Below the pieces are notes generated by a model. It worked only from the letters and a program-made list of their open reading frames with translations. It ran no database searches and was not told where the DNA came from. DNA of 64,000 bases from the NCBI GenBank assembly GCA_021201295.1, contig JAJQFE010000022.1:79685-143684 (forward strand), given 5' to 3'. Position 1 is the stretch's first letter. Each line of letters begins with the position of its first letter. This stretch comes from Tannerellaceae bacterium (GTDB lineage: Bacteria; Bacteroidota; Bacteroidia; Bacteroidales; Tannerellaceae). This document shows positions 38,825 to 48,746 of the stretch, one piece after another. The position numbers and the translations under genes are program-made.

Positions 38825-39974
38825 ATGAAAAGAACACTACCCGTTTTTATTAGCCTGCTGTTTGCTTTACTTACCGGCTGTGGAGAAGGGAATCCACCGG
38901 CAACAGCAGATTGGATCACCATAGATATTACAGCAACTTATCCTGAAAAGGAATTCATCCTGCAGGATTTTATGGATGTGGAGTATGTCGTGCTGGAAAC
39001 CACGGATGAGTTGATTACCCAGGGCGTCGTGAAGGCTATAGGAAATGAGTTCCTCTTAGTGACCAACCGGGTGGACGGGGATATTTTTATCTTTGACAGG
39101 AACGGTAAAGGTATCCGGAAGATCAACCGTTGGGGGGCAGGGGAATGAGGAATATCAGTAGACTACAGAGCTTGTCCTGGATGAGGATAACCGGGAACTC
39201 TTTGTCAGTGACTATTATGCAGGAACTATATTAGTCTATGACTTATACGGCAACTTTAAAAGAAGTTTCAAATTCACAGATTCCGGGTATTATACCGATC
39301 TGTTTAATTATGACCGGGACCACCTGCTGGCTTATAAACATGATGAGCTGACAGAAAGGGAAAAGGATCCCTCCTGCCATATCCTTTTTTCCAAACAGGA
39401 TGGAACGGTGATCCGGGAAATTCAGGTTCCTGTTAAGGCAGTGAAGACACCCAATATCCTGATGGAGGAGATGACTGTCATCACTCATTTTTACACGACC
39501 TTTCCCTATCAGGGGAACTGGCTGCTGATGAATCCTTCCTCTGATACGGTGTACTGCTATCTGCCGGATGGTACTATCCGACCGTTTATAGCCAGAACTC
39601 CTTCCATACAGGCTATGGATACGGAAATATTTCTTTTTTCGTGTACCCTTACGGAGCGGTATTATTTTATGCATACCCTGAAGAAAGAGCTGAATGCTGC
39701 CTGGAAATTCCCGGTGACGGACTTAGTCTATGATAACCAGGAACATACTATATATAGGTATACCGTCTGCAATGAGGACTTTTCAACCAAAAAAACGGTA
39801 TCTATGAAGGCAAAACCTGTCCACCAGGAAATCGCAACCTGGCAGTCTTTAGATGCTTTTATGTTAGTGGAGGCATATGGGAACGGAGAGTTAAAAGGCC
39901 GGCTGAAAGACATCGCAGCTGAACTGGATGAAGAATCCAATCCGGTCCTTATGCTGGTGAAGCATAGGAACTAA
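38825..39974 (+). pseudogene. 6-bladed beta-propeller lipoprotein, broken by a frameshift and an amber codon
   Basis: MKRTLPVFISLLFALLTGCGEG is a lipoprotein signal (Cys in LTGC). Then FMDVEYVVLETTDELI and FIFDRNGKGIRKI are typical of the Bacteroidales 6-bladed propeller family (pfam17170). The frame changes near the G-runs 39132-39143, and TAG at 39159-39161 follows at once. From 39162 the frame is open to 39974 and reads VLDEDNRELFVSDYYAG. Repaired length about 380 residues. The preceding sigma-factor gene is also damaged. Confidence 0.78.
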
Positions 39975-40275
39975 CCCCTTGCCTGGTCTGTCCCCATATC
40001 CGCAGGGCCGGTTGTTCATTTCCGCAGGGCCGGTTGTTCATTTCCGCAGGACTAAGTCCGGTTATCCCTGCAGAGACGCCTAACTCCCCCTGCGGGCGTT
40101 GACAACCGGCCCTGCGGAAAACGACAGCTGTTCTTTTTTCGATCCGATACGTAAAAAGACATTTAATATTCTAAATGTCCTGCCTCTTAAGTGTTAAAAC
40201 CGGAAATCTCTTTTAACTAAAACCGGAAAAGATTGTTTCATAGCTAGATAAACTTAACTAAATAGATTTAGAATT
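39975..40275. other. Intergenic region before the pilus locus
   Basis: About 300 bases with no gene. It holds the repeats at 39999-40118 and a small hairpin (ACATTTA with TAAATGT near 40160-40179). The pilus promoter must lie in the AT-rich end (40180-40275), where no exact -7 box is seen. Confidence 0.45.
39999..40118. repeat. Tandem 22-bp repeat plus matching inverted arm
   Basis: A 22-base unit starting TCCGCAGGGCCGGTTGT is repeated at 39999-40020 and 40021-40042, with the first 8 bases again at 40043. Bases 40102-40118 are the exact reverse complement of its first 17 bases. So two left arms compete for one right arm, giving two alternative hairpins. Confidence 0.75.
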
Positions 40276-41472
40276 ATGAAATTAAACATCTTTTCTTCGG
40301 TAGTTTTAATGGCATGGCTGTTAGGTGCCTGTTCTGATTTAGATATAAAACCGGATGATCCATTTTCTGAAGGAGATCATAAAACGGTTTATCTTCGATT
40401 CAATACGAGCAGGCAGGAGACCCGGGAGGTGGAGGCAACGGCTACCGGGACTGCTGCCCCTTTGCTATCGGCTATTCTCTATTTTATGGATAGTGCGGCT
40501 GATCCGTTGGTCTATGCGGTGCGTACGGTCGGAGGGACTGGTGCGGATGCTACGGTTGCCCAGATAGAAGCCGGCTATGAGTTTACGGGGATTCCTTCGT
40601 TAGTGACCCAGGTGTATGTTGTGGGGAATTACAACTCTGCGGACCAGGATTTGACTGATGCCGCTTTTCCTATTTATGACGGAACTACTTTTTCGGTTAT
40701 CCAGGATGTCGTCCTGAATATTCAACAGGTCGCTTATCCTGTGTTAGCGGATGGAACCACTTCTTCGGTTTTATTATCTGTGATGGATGGACAGGCGGAT
40801 TTAGCTGAATATGGGGTGGGGACCAATACCTGGACCGGCAGTAATACGCCGGCTGCCGGGGATCTGTATGCGAATGTAACCCTTGCACCCGTGAATGCCC
40901 GGATCGAAATTGAGGAGATCAGTTATGCGGGGGATCTGTTAGCGTCTTTCACGCTGGAAGGTATTTATATAAATAATTACTATCCGGAATTGCCGGTTAG
41001 TCTGACGCCGGGAACGAATGAGCCTGTTAATAATGGTTCGGATGTCACGCTGTATGACAGAAACAATAGTGCGTATGCTTATTCCTATTATACCACGTTG
41101 GAGGATGAAGTGGACCTGGATGCTACGGTTGCCGGTGGAACTGCTGCTATCACGCCGGGGATGGATCTGGTCTGGGCCTATCATGTCTTTGGAAACTCGG
41201 ACCTGGTTCCTCATGTGATTCTTAAACTTACGAATGTGGTTACGCAGGATGGTACTGAGTTAGGTACCCGGTATGTAACTGTTTCCGGTTTTATGAATGC
41301 CTCTACCGGTGCGGAGATCACTGTCTTTGCGCGTAATACTATTTATAAAATTACGGATCTGGCCTTTACGGATGGGGATATTTCGATAGTTCCGGAACCG
41401 GAGGAGATTGGTATCTGGATCCATGTAGAAGTAGAAGACTGGACTACCGTATATGTTAATCCGGTAATTTAA
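40276..41472 (+). CDS. FimA/Mfa1-type major pilus subunit (type V pilus)
   Basis: 398 residues. Lipoprotein signal (MAWLLGACSDLD), then the beta-sandwich pattern of Bacteroidales FimA/Mfa1 subunits: VTQVYVVGNYNS, LAPVNARIEIEEISY, and a C-terminal FARNTIYKITDLAF and VEVEDWTTVYVNPVI that matches the usual final strand with a Trp. These subunits are lipid-anchored, cut by a gingipain-type protease and then polymerised. It overlaps the Mfa2-like gene by one base (TAATG), so the genes are coupled. Confidence 0.8.
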   Translation: MKLNIFSSVVLMAWLLGACSDLDIKPDDPFSEGDHKTVYLRFNTSRQETREVEATATGTAAPLLSAILYFMDSAADPLVYAVRTVGGTGADATVAQIEAGYEFTGIPSLVTQVYVVGNYNSADQDLTDAAFPIYDGTTFSVIQDVVLNIQQVAYPVLADGTTSSVLLSVMDGQADLAEYGVGTNTWTGSNTPAAGDLYANVTLAPVNARIEIEEISYAGDLLASFTLEGIYINNYYPELPVSLTPGTNEPVNNGSDVTLYDRNNSAYAYSYYTTLEDEVDLDATVAGGTAAITPGMDLVWAYHVFGNSDLVPHVILKLTNVVTQDGTELGTRYVTVSGFMNASTGAEITVFARNTIYKITDLAFTDGDISIVPEPEEIGIWIHVEVEDWTTVYVNPVI

Positions 41473-42377
41473 TGATACGCAGAACTACCATAGGATTCCT
41501 GGTAAGTGTGTTGTTTTTTCTGTCTGGCTGTATACGGGAGGATCTGAGTGATTGTTTGCCTGACTTTCCATTCCGGCTGGCGTTTATCTATTATGGTGAC
41601 GGAACAACAGACATATTTCCTTCAAAAGCAGCATCGGTGCAGATGTATGTTTTTGATACGGATGGAACCTATGTAGACCGGTACCTGTATTCCGGGGAAC
41701 CGGAAGCCTTTCAGGGAATTATCCTTGATCTGGAACCGGGAACCTATGACCTGGTTTGCTGGGCGAATGTCACCAGCCTGTCTGAGATTATCGGAGGGGA
41801 TGATCTGTTAGCAGATCATTATCTCTACAGCCGGTCTTATCTCTCTGGTGATCCTATCCTGGATTTTGATTCCCTTTATTATGGCAGGAGACAGATTGTT
41901 GTACCAGCTCATCAGGAAGGAAAAGATACGGTTTTTTTCAGTTCAGCCCATATCCGGATGGAGGTCTACCTGGAAGGGTTGTCTTCTACGGAGGTGGCTT
42001 TACGGGCAGTAGGGGATGCGCAAGGTTGGTTAGTGGTCCGCAATGTATATGTAGGCTATGATTTCATGAAACAGGTGACGGGAGAGATCGCAGATATGTA
42101 TCCGGTGTTGACTCCTACGACACAGGAGAACATCCGGATGAGCCGGTTTGACCTGTTCCGGTTTCCCAATGATAACCGTATCCTGATAGATGTGTATAAC
42201 GGGGAAGGACATTTCGTCTATTCTTTGGATGTCAGCGATTTTCTTGCACAGCATCACATACAGGTGGATGGAGTCAATGAGCTTACCATTCCTATTTATA
42301 TCCGGTTTACCGGATTGGGGAATATGCAGGTCTCTGTTGATCCGTGGGATTCGGAGATCGTGGAACCTATCGTCTGA
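41472..42377 (+). CDS. FimB/Mfa2-like pilus anchor lipoprotein
   Basis: 301 residues with lipobox FFLSGCIREDLSDCLP, the signature start of the Mfa2/FimB family. These proteins end pilus growth and hold the fibre in the outer membrane. IRFTGLGNMQVSVDPWD near the end is the last strand. Its position between subunit and tip-type genes is typical for this locus. Confidence 0.85.
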   Translation: MIRRTTIGFLVSVLFFLSGCIREDLSDCLPDFPFRLAFIYYGDGTTDIFPSKAASVQMYVFDTDGTYVDRYLYSGEPEAFQGIILDLEPGTYDLVCWANVTSLSEIIGGDDLLADHYLYSRSYLSGDPILDFDSLYYGRRQIVVPAHQEGKDTVFFSSAHIRMEVYLEGLSSTEVALRAVGDAQGWLVVRNVYVGYDFMKQVTGEIADMYPVLTPTTQENIRMSRFDLFRFPNDNRILIDVYNGEGHFVYSLDVSDFLAQHHIQVDGVNELTIPIYIRFTGLGNMQVSVDPWDSEIVEPIV

Positions 42378-42405
42378 TCGTTTATTAGTAAGTACCCTCG
42401 GGAAA

Positions 42406-44526
42406 ATGAAAAAATATATATATTTCCTTTTTGCTATAGTTTTTTTGCCGTTTTTATGGCTGGGACGTAGTGATGAGCCGGTTGCCCGTCCTGATGAAAC
42501 AGGTTCGGAAGTCGGATTGGTCATTACCATGCATGTTCCTGCGGCCGGCTATGTAACCAAAGCGGTAGATGAAACGCTGATCAGTAGTGTAAATGTGCTG
42601 GTTTTTGAAGATACAGGCAGTGGATATGTATATACTTACCTGGTGCCGGGGTATGCCTTAACGGCTGTTACGGAGTCTGCCTATGAATTCTATGCCAGGG
42701 TAACTGCTACAGATGATCCGGTTAAATTATATATAATAGCCAATTTCCCTGTTACTGATTCGGACCTGGTTTCCGGGAGCACGGAAGCTGAGATACGACA
42801 ATGGTTGACCAGTACCTTTACTGCGGAGGGTTTTGACGGCGGACTGCCGATGTTTGGAGAAGTGGATCTGCCGGATGGAGTAGAGGAAACCCCTTCGCCG
42901 GTCACCGCTTCCATGGTTCGTTCCGTAGCCCGGGTAGATGTGATCAATGATGCGGATAACTTTACGTTGACTTCTGTTCAGTTGTACCGGGTAAATGATT
43001 TGTATCAGGTGATTCCGGATACCCTGGTTAATAACCAGGTCACGGCCGCCAGTGTCCCTGTTGCGGCTACTCAGTCTGTTCATACGGTGCAGCTTCCGGT
43101 CACCGGCGAGGTTTCCACACAAGCGCTTTATCTCCCGGAATCTGTCCTGCCTCAGGTAGCAGACCGGCAGGGATCTACGGTAGTCGTCATAGGTGGTATA
43201 TATGGGACCGGTACGGATACGACTTATTACCGGATGGATTTTGTTCCGGACGGAAATGAAAACCTGTTTGGCCAGGTACTGAGAAATCATTTGTATCAGT
43301 TTACCATACAGGAAATCCGTGCCCCGGGATGGGAAACTCCGGATGAGGCGGCAGAAAGTGAGTCTACACAGATCACGGCGGAAGTGGTCGTCTGGAATGA
43401 AAGTACGGTCTATATGGTCTATGATGAAGTCCGTTATCTGGGTGTTTCTGCACGTACGATCCGGTTATCCTATTCAATCGGAGCGGAGGAAACAGAGACT
43501 GTGGAGACCAACCTGGATGCGTATGACTTATATTGGGCGGATGCTGCCGGGAATGTGGATACTACTGTTGCTCCAATCAGTTGGGGAGATTCCTTTACCG
43601 ATAGTGATAGCTTATTTACTGTCAGTATTTCCGGAAATGGCACTGCCATTCAGATTACGGCTAATACTAGTAATACTTCTGGTAGTGATGTAACCCGTTA
43701 TCTATTGATCAGGGGCGGTCGTTTAGAAGTTCTATTGACACTGATCCAGGGTGTGCCTGTCCTGGTGAATGCCAGTCTGGCTGTGTACAGCTCATTAGAA
43801 GAGATCGGGAGCCTGGGAAATCAGATCTTAGGGACTTCGTTTACTTCTCCGAGGGAACGGGTCCAGGCCATGGTCAGTATTATGCAGTCTTCAGCTAATT
43901 TTGGCCTGAATGGTACGGTGCCTATCCAGCAGCGGATCCTGATTGGCGGCCAGTCCGGTTATGAAATCAGTGCGGATGTGGCAGAGTCATTTAATGTGTT
44001 GTATCTTACATACAACGGCAATGTTAGCCAGGCTACCACAGATGTCGTATTGAACTGGTTGAGCGAGGATACGAAACGGGTACTAATTATACAATATGAT
44101 AATCAGGCTTCTAATCCCAGGGTCCTGAATGCCTTAGGGATCACGGAGTTTTACCAGCGGGGGCAATCTACCCCTTATACGGTCTATTCCAGAGCTCCGG
44201 CTATTATTATGGATGGGGTTTTCGGTGCAGTTGACTATAGTATGTTGTATCGTTCCTATGATGATACACATGGGAAAATAGACTTTGACCTGGCTGTCAG
44301 CCTCGGGATATCGCCGATCTTATTAGCAGATAATGGACGCATGGTTTTCGGAGTGGATTTTGACAGGCGGATTGTCTATTCCGGAGATATTGATTTGTAT
44401 AGTAGCCTTAGCAATAGCCGTAGTGGGGAATATCTACAGGCCGGCGGAAGTGCTACTGCCAATAATGCTTCCCGTCTTATTGCTAATCTCTGGGCCTGGA
44501 TTGCTACGACGGCTTTATCAGAGTAA
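42406..44526 (+). CDS. FimC/Mfa3-type accessory or tip pilus protein
   Basis: I choose ATG 42406 (MKKYIYFLFAIVFLPF) because it starts a signal peptide; a longer frame runs into the previous gene. 706 residues with FimA-like domains (VNVLVFEDTGSG, KLYIIANFP, MVRSVARVDVIN) and a C-terminal part of about 220 residues with no family I recognise. The lipobox-like site reads LWLGRSDEP: where LGCSDEP would be expected, codon CGT (Arg) is found instead of Cys. It may thus not be lipidated. Last gene of the pilus operon. Confidence 0.72.
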   Translation: MKKYIYFLFAIVFLPFLWLGRSDEPVARPDETGSEVGLVITMHVPAAGYVTKAVDETLISSVNVLVFEDTGSGYVYTYLVPGYALTAVTESAYEFYARVTATDDPVKLYIIANFPVTDSDLVSGSTEAEIRQWLTSTFTAEGFDGGLPMFGEVDLPDGVEETPSPVTASMVRSVARVDVINDADNFTLTSVQLYRVNDLYQVIPDTLVNNQVTAASVPVAATQSVHTVQLPVTGEVSTQALYLPESVLPQVADRQGSTVVVIGGIYGTGTDTTYYRMDFVPDGNENLFGQVLRNHLYQFTIQEIRAPGWETPDEAAESESTQITAEVVVWNESTVYMVYDEVRYLGVSARTIRLSYSIGAEETETVETNLDAYDLYWADAAGNVDTTVAPISWGDSFTDSDSLFTVSISGNGTAIQITANTSNTSGSDVTRYLLIRGGRLEVLLTLIQGVPVLVNASLAVYSSLEEIGSLGNQILGTSFTSPRERVQAMVSIMQSSANFGLNGTVPIQQRILIGGQSGYEISADVAESFNVLYLTYNGNVSQATTDVVLNWLSEDTKRVLIIQYDNQASNPRVLNALGITEFYQRGQSTPYTVYSRAPAIIMDGVFGAVDYSMLYRSYDDTHGKIDFDLAVSLGISPILLADNGRMVFGVDFDRRIVYSGDIDLYSSLSNSRSGEYLQAGGSATANNASRLIANLWAWIATTALSE

Positions 44527-45149
44527 ATGAGCCTCTGTTTATAAGGTTCCAGACAAACATTTGCTTACCTGGAGCCGGTTTTTGATCCTGGGGGAACCGG
44601 CTATAGGCTGGATTGCCTGGCGGATGGTACTTCTGATCCTGTTCTCTCAACTTCATGCCCTTTTCTATAATGGAGATATTCTCCTGTTATATGCGTTAAT
44701 GGGGTTTGTCTTATTATTAGTCTGTGATCTGAGTGACCGGACAGTAGCTATCCTGGCAACCATCTGTTTGTTGCAACCTGTTGAATGGATACTTTGCTTT
44801 TATGGCAGTGTTGGTATCTTTATTCGTACAGATCTGGTTTGCTTCCGGTGGATATAAGTTCCAGCGGTTGCTGATTCCTTATGGACGGATGAGCCTGACC
44901 AATTACATCGGCCAATCTATTATTGGAGGATTTGTTTATTGGGGATGTGGTCTGGGATTATATCGATATGCAGGAGCAACTTATTGTGTGCTGATTGGCA
45001 TCGTGATCTTTACGATCCAACTGGTATTCAGCCGCTGGTGGCTATCCCGTTACCGGCAGGGCCCTTTGGAATATCTGTGGCGAAAAGGAACCTGGTGTAA
45101 GAATCCGTTTCATTCCTGTGCCCCGGGTGGTTTAGGTATAAATAAGTAA
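44527..45149 (+). pseudogene. DUF418-family membrane protein remnant
   Basis: Two frames together resemble pieces of a DUF418 (YeiB-like) protein: LHALFYNGDILLLYALMGFVLL (from the N-terminal half) and LLIPYGRMSLTNYIGQSIIGG with YLWRKGTW at the end (C-terminal DUF418 region). The N-terminus, the middle and a usable start are missing, and the frame changes around 44780-44860. This is clear gene decay by deletion, not just a sequencing slip. Homologues are about 400 residues. Confidence 0.75.
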
Positions 45150-45151
45150 TG

Positions 45152-45193
45152 GATAATGGATAATTGATAAAGACAGGTCAATTATCCATTATC
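45152..45193. terminator. Bidirectional terminator-like hairpin
   Basis: A perfect 16-bp stem (45152-45167 with 45178-45193) and a 10-base loop, between the convergent DUF418 remnant and gcvP. Confidence 0.75.
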
Positions 45194-45206
45194 TGTTTTG
45201 AATGAA

Positions 45207-48059
45207 TTAAACCGTGCATCCGCAAAGGGTGGGGATCAGATTCCGGTCACCATATGCATTATCAATATGGGCCACATTGATCCAGAATTTATTATCCTGT
45301 AACCAATCCAGCGGGAAGGCAGCTTTACTACGCGGATAACTATGGTTCCATTCATCAGCAGTCACTTCATATTGTGGATGAGGGGCATTTTTCAGTACGT
45401 TATCAGTTGGGTCCGCTGTCCTGTTTTCTACCTCCCGGATTTCATTCCGGATACAATCCATCACTTCAATAAAGCGATCTAATTCCGCTTTACTTTCGCT
45501 TTCCGTAGGTTCTACCATTAAGGTGCCATGTACCGGGAAAGAAAGCGTAGGAGCGTGGTAGCCGAAATCCATCAGACGTTTGGCGATATCTCCTTCATCA
45601 ATTCCTGAGCACTCCTTAATCGTACGGCATTCCAGGATCAGTTCATGACCTACTCGTCCGGTTGCTCCTGTGTATACAATACCATACGTATCTTTCAGTT
45701 TGGCTGCTAAATAGTTGGCATTCAGAATGGCTACTTTGGTAGATTCCGTTAATCCTTTTTCGCCTAATAAACGGATATATACATACGTGATAGATAAAAT
45801 CCCTGCGCTACCATAAGGAGCTGCAGCCACTGTATTCATTTCACTACCCCATATTACCGGGTGGGAAGGTAAGAATGGTACCAGATGTTCCGCTACACAG
45901 ATCGGGCCGACACCGGGACCTCCACCACCATGAGGAGAGGCAAATGTTTTATGTAGATTCAGGTGGCAGACATCCGCTCCGATATAGCCCGGATTCGTCA
46001 ATCCTACCTGGGCATTCATATTGGCACCATCCATATAGACCTGACCACCGCAGGTGTGCACAATATCGCACATCTCTTTTATATCCGGCTCAAAGATACC
46101 GTGCGTAGAAGGGTAAGTGATCATGGTTGCAGCCAGATTCTCCTGATGAGTTTCTGCTTTTTCACGGAAATCAGCCAGGTCAATATTACCCTGTTCATCA
46201 CATCTGACTGTCACAGTACTGAATCCACACTGGATCGCACTGGCCGGATTGGTACCGTGCGCAGAAGCAGGTAACAGAACAATGCTGCGATGTCCCTGTC
46301 CGATACTTTCCAGATAGGTTTTAATCACCCGTAATCCGGTGTACTCTCCGGCAGCACCTGAGTTAGGCTGAAGACTAACCCCTTTGAAACCGGTGATCTC
46401 TGCCAGATAAGCAGAAAGGTTTTCGATCAGCTCTTTGTATCCTTCTGTTTGCTCTTCCGGTGCATAGGGATGTATGTTCTGGAATTCCGGACGGCTTAAC
46501 GCAAATAATTCAGAAGCTGCGTTTAATTTCATGGTACATGATCCTAAGGAGATCATAGAGTGAGCCAGAGAAATATCTTTTCTACTCAGACGGGTAATAT
46601 AGCGCATCAGTTCGGTTTCCGTATGATATTTCCGGAATACCTCCATCTGTAAGAAGTCTGAAGTACGTGCAAATAACGGATTAAAATAGGTTTTAGCCGG
46701 AATTTCCTCGTTCAGGGTATAATCCTTTCCAATAGCCCCGGAGAAAATATACAGTAAGACTCCTATATCGGTCAACTGGGTTGTCTCATCTATGCTGATC
46801 CCTACATGTCCACTCTCGAAATAGCGAAGGTTTACCCTGCATTCCAGGGCGATTTCCCGCAATACATTGACTGACACATGTGCCGGAAGTTCAATTTTCA
46901 ACGTATCAAAGAAATCCTTATTTACTTGCTTATATCCTGATTTTTCCAGTTCCGTAGCTAAAAATCCGGCAGTCGAATGGATCCGGTTAGCTATATTTCT
47001 TAAGCCTTCCGCCCCATGGTAAACAGCATAAAAACCTACCATAGTTGCTAATAGAGCCTGTGCTGTACATATGTTGGAAGTTGCTTTTTCCCGTTTAATG
47101 TGTTGTTCCCGTGTCTGCAGGGCAAGCCGGTAGGCCGTATGACCATACGCATCTTTGGAAATCCCGATTATCCGGCCCGGAATAAATCGTTTGTACTCTT
47201 CTTTGGCCGCCAGATAACCGGCAGAAGGACCACCATAGTACATAGGTATGCCGAAACGCTGGCTGGTGCCAAACACCACATCCGCTCCCCATTCACCCGG
47301 AGGTGTCAGAAGGACCAGACTCATCAGATCCGCAGCTACCGCTACCCGGGTTCCGTTTGCCTGTGCCCGGTTCACGAATTCTTTATAATCTTCAATAGAT
47401 CCATCTCCGTTAGGATATTGCAAGATGGCTCCAAATACTTCTTCTGTGAAAGTATAGGTTTTATAATTCCCGGTCACTACCGTAATTCCCTGGGGAACCA
47501 TACGGGTGTGGAGTACAGCTAATGTGGATTCAAATACATCCTGATCCACAAATAAAACGCCGGCACCTGCTTTAGCCTGTGCCCGGCTACGGGAATTATA
47601 CAACATAGTAGCTGCTTCTGCAGCTGCAGTTGCCTCGTCTAACAGGGAACAGTTGGTTAGAGGAAGTTTCGTCAGTTCACAGATCACAGTCTGGAAATTC
47701 AGTAACGCTTCCAGTCTTCCCTGGGAAACCTCAGCCTGATAAGGAGTGTAGGAAGTATACCAGACCGGATTCTCCAGGACATTTCGTTGGATAGGCGCCG
47801 GACAAATGGTGTCGTACCATCCCATACCAATATAAGAAGTAAATACCTCATTTTTAGATGCCAGCTCAGCGATATGCTCTGCCAGTTCCCGTTCAGTCAT
47901 AGGCTCCGGCAGGTTCAGAGGTTGTGAAAGACGGATGTCGGAAGGAATCGTCTGGTCAATTAAGTGATCCAGGGTTTCCACACCTACAACCTCTAACATT
48001 GCAGGCATGTCCTCTGCCGTAATGCCTATGTGACGGGTTGAAAAGTTATTTGTGTCCAT
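45207..48059 (-). CDS. gcvP: Glycine dehydrogenase (aminomethyl-transferring), P-protein
   Basis: 950 residues, the length of the single-chain P-protein (fusion of both halves). The start matches the family (FSTRHIGITAEDM), with YTPYQAEVSQGRLEALLNFQ in the first half and the PLP lysine in LNLHKTFASPHGGGGPG in the second. It decarboxylates glycine and loads the aminomethyl group on lipoyl-GcvH. gcvT and gcvH are not nearby, as is usual in Bacteroidales. A TACCTTTG box on the - strand lies at 48109-48116. There is only 48 bp of leader, too short for a glycine riboswitch. Confidence 0.96.
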   Translation of the reverse strand: MDTNNFSTRHIGITAEDMPAMLEVVGVETLDHLIDQTIPSDIRLSQPLNLPEPMTERELAEHIAELASKNEVFTSYIGMGWYDTICPAPIQRNVLENPVWYTSYTPYQAEVSQGRLEALLNFQTVICELTKLPLTNCSLLDEATAAAEAATMLYNSRSRAQAKAGAGVLFVDQDVFESTLAVLHTRMVPQGITVVTGNYKTYTFTEEVFGAILQYPNGDGSIEDYKEFVNRAQANGTRVAVAADLMSLVLLTPPGEWGADVVFGTSQRFGIPMYYGGPSAGYLAAKEEYKRFIPGRIIGISKDAYGHTAYRLALQTREQHIKREKATSNICTAQALLATMVGFYAVYHGAEGLRNIANRIHSTAGFLATELEKSGYKQVNKDFFDTLKIELPAHVSVNVLREIALECRVNLRYFESGHVGISIDETTQLTDIGVLLYIFSGAIGKDYTLNEEIPAKTYFNPLFARTSDFLQMEVFRKYHTETELMRYITRLSRKDISLAHSMISLGSCTMKLNAASELFALSRPEFQNIHPYAPEEQTEGYKELIENLSAYLAEITGFKGVSLQPNSGAAGEYTGLRVIKTYLESIGQGHRSIVLLPASAHGTNPASAIQCGFSTVTVRCDEQGNIDLADFREKAETHQENLAATMITYPSTHGIFEPDIKEMCDIVHTCGGQVYMDGANMNAQVGLTNPGYIGADVCHLNLHKTFASPHGGGGPGVGPICVAEHLVPFLPSHPVIWGSEMNTVAAAPYGSAGILSITYVYIRLLGEKGLTESTKVAILNANYLAAKLKDTYGIVYTGATGRVGHELILECRTIKECSGIDEGDIAKRLMDFGYHAPTLSFPVHGTLMVEPTESESKAELDRFIEVMDCIRNEIREVENRTADPTDNVLKNAPHPQYEVTADEWNHSYPRSKAAFPLDWLQDNKFWINVAHIDNAYGDRNLIPTLCGCTV

Positions 48060-48107
48060 AATGTTATGTGTATTAAAATTAAGTCAGATACTATGCAAAC
48101 GTTTTTA

Positions 48108-48746
48108 TCAAAGGTATGGATTACTCAATATTTCATTTACTACCCTGGTTTCCGGACCATGCCCGGGATAGACAATGGTCTCATCCGGCAATGATAATAA
48201 TTTATCTTTAATAGCAGCGACTAAGACTTCCTGATTACCACCCCAGAGGTCTGTGCGTCCGATACTTCTTTCAAAAAGCGTATCTCCAACCACTACAAAA
48301 CCGGTTTGTTGATTGTAGAATGCCAGACTACCGGGTGAATGTCCCGGCACTAATAAAGCTTTCAGTTCAGAATCCCCAAACCGGATCAAATCATTCCCGA
48401 CAATAAAATGTTTTACAGGAATATCCGTAACCTGGATAGGCAAGCCTAACATGTCAGCCTGTTTCTGGGCAGAGGGCAACGCCTCCACTTCGGCCCGGTG
48501 TGCTTCCAGTGAAAGTCCGTAAGTCTGGTATATAAATTCATTCCCGAGTATATGATCGACATGTAAATGAGTACATAGCAGATGCTTTAACTCAATTCCG
48601 TTTTCCTCAATGAAATCAATCAATTCTTTTTCTTCTTCTCTCCACATACAACCACAGTCTATCAATACCCCTTCCTTTGTATCATCATACACCAGGTAAG
48701 TATTCACAGAGAAATAGTTGAATTCAAAAGGTTTTATATGGATCAT
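48108..48746 (-). CDS. MBL-fold metallo-hydrolase (glyoxalase II-like)
   Basis: 212 residues with the zinc motif THLHVDHILG (HxHxDH), LLVPGHSPGSLAFY and VYPGHGPET. This is the short hydroxyacylglutathione-hydrolase-like group. The ATG overlaps the stop of rsmG (ATGA), so the two genes are coupled. The substrate is unknown; in bacteria without glutathione these often act on other thioesters or persulfides. Confidence 0.9.
   Translation of the reverse strand: MIHIKPFEFNYFSVNTYLVYDDTKEGVLIDCGCMWREEEKELIDFIEENGIELKHLLCTHLHVDHILGNEFIYQTYGLSLEAHRAEVEALPSAQKQADMLGLPIQVTDIPVKHFIVGNDLIRFGDSELKALLVPGHSPGSLAFYNQQTGFVVVGDTLFERSIGRTDLWGGNQEVLVAAIKDKLLSLPDETIVYPGHGPETRVVNEILSNPYL

Noticed and set aside
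48060..48107. Glycine riboswitch before gcvP
   Set aside because: Only 48 bases separate gcvP from the upstream gene, too few for the aptamer.
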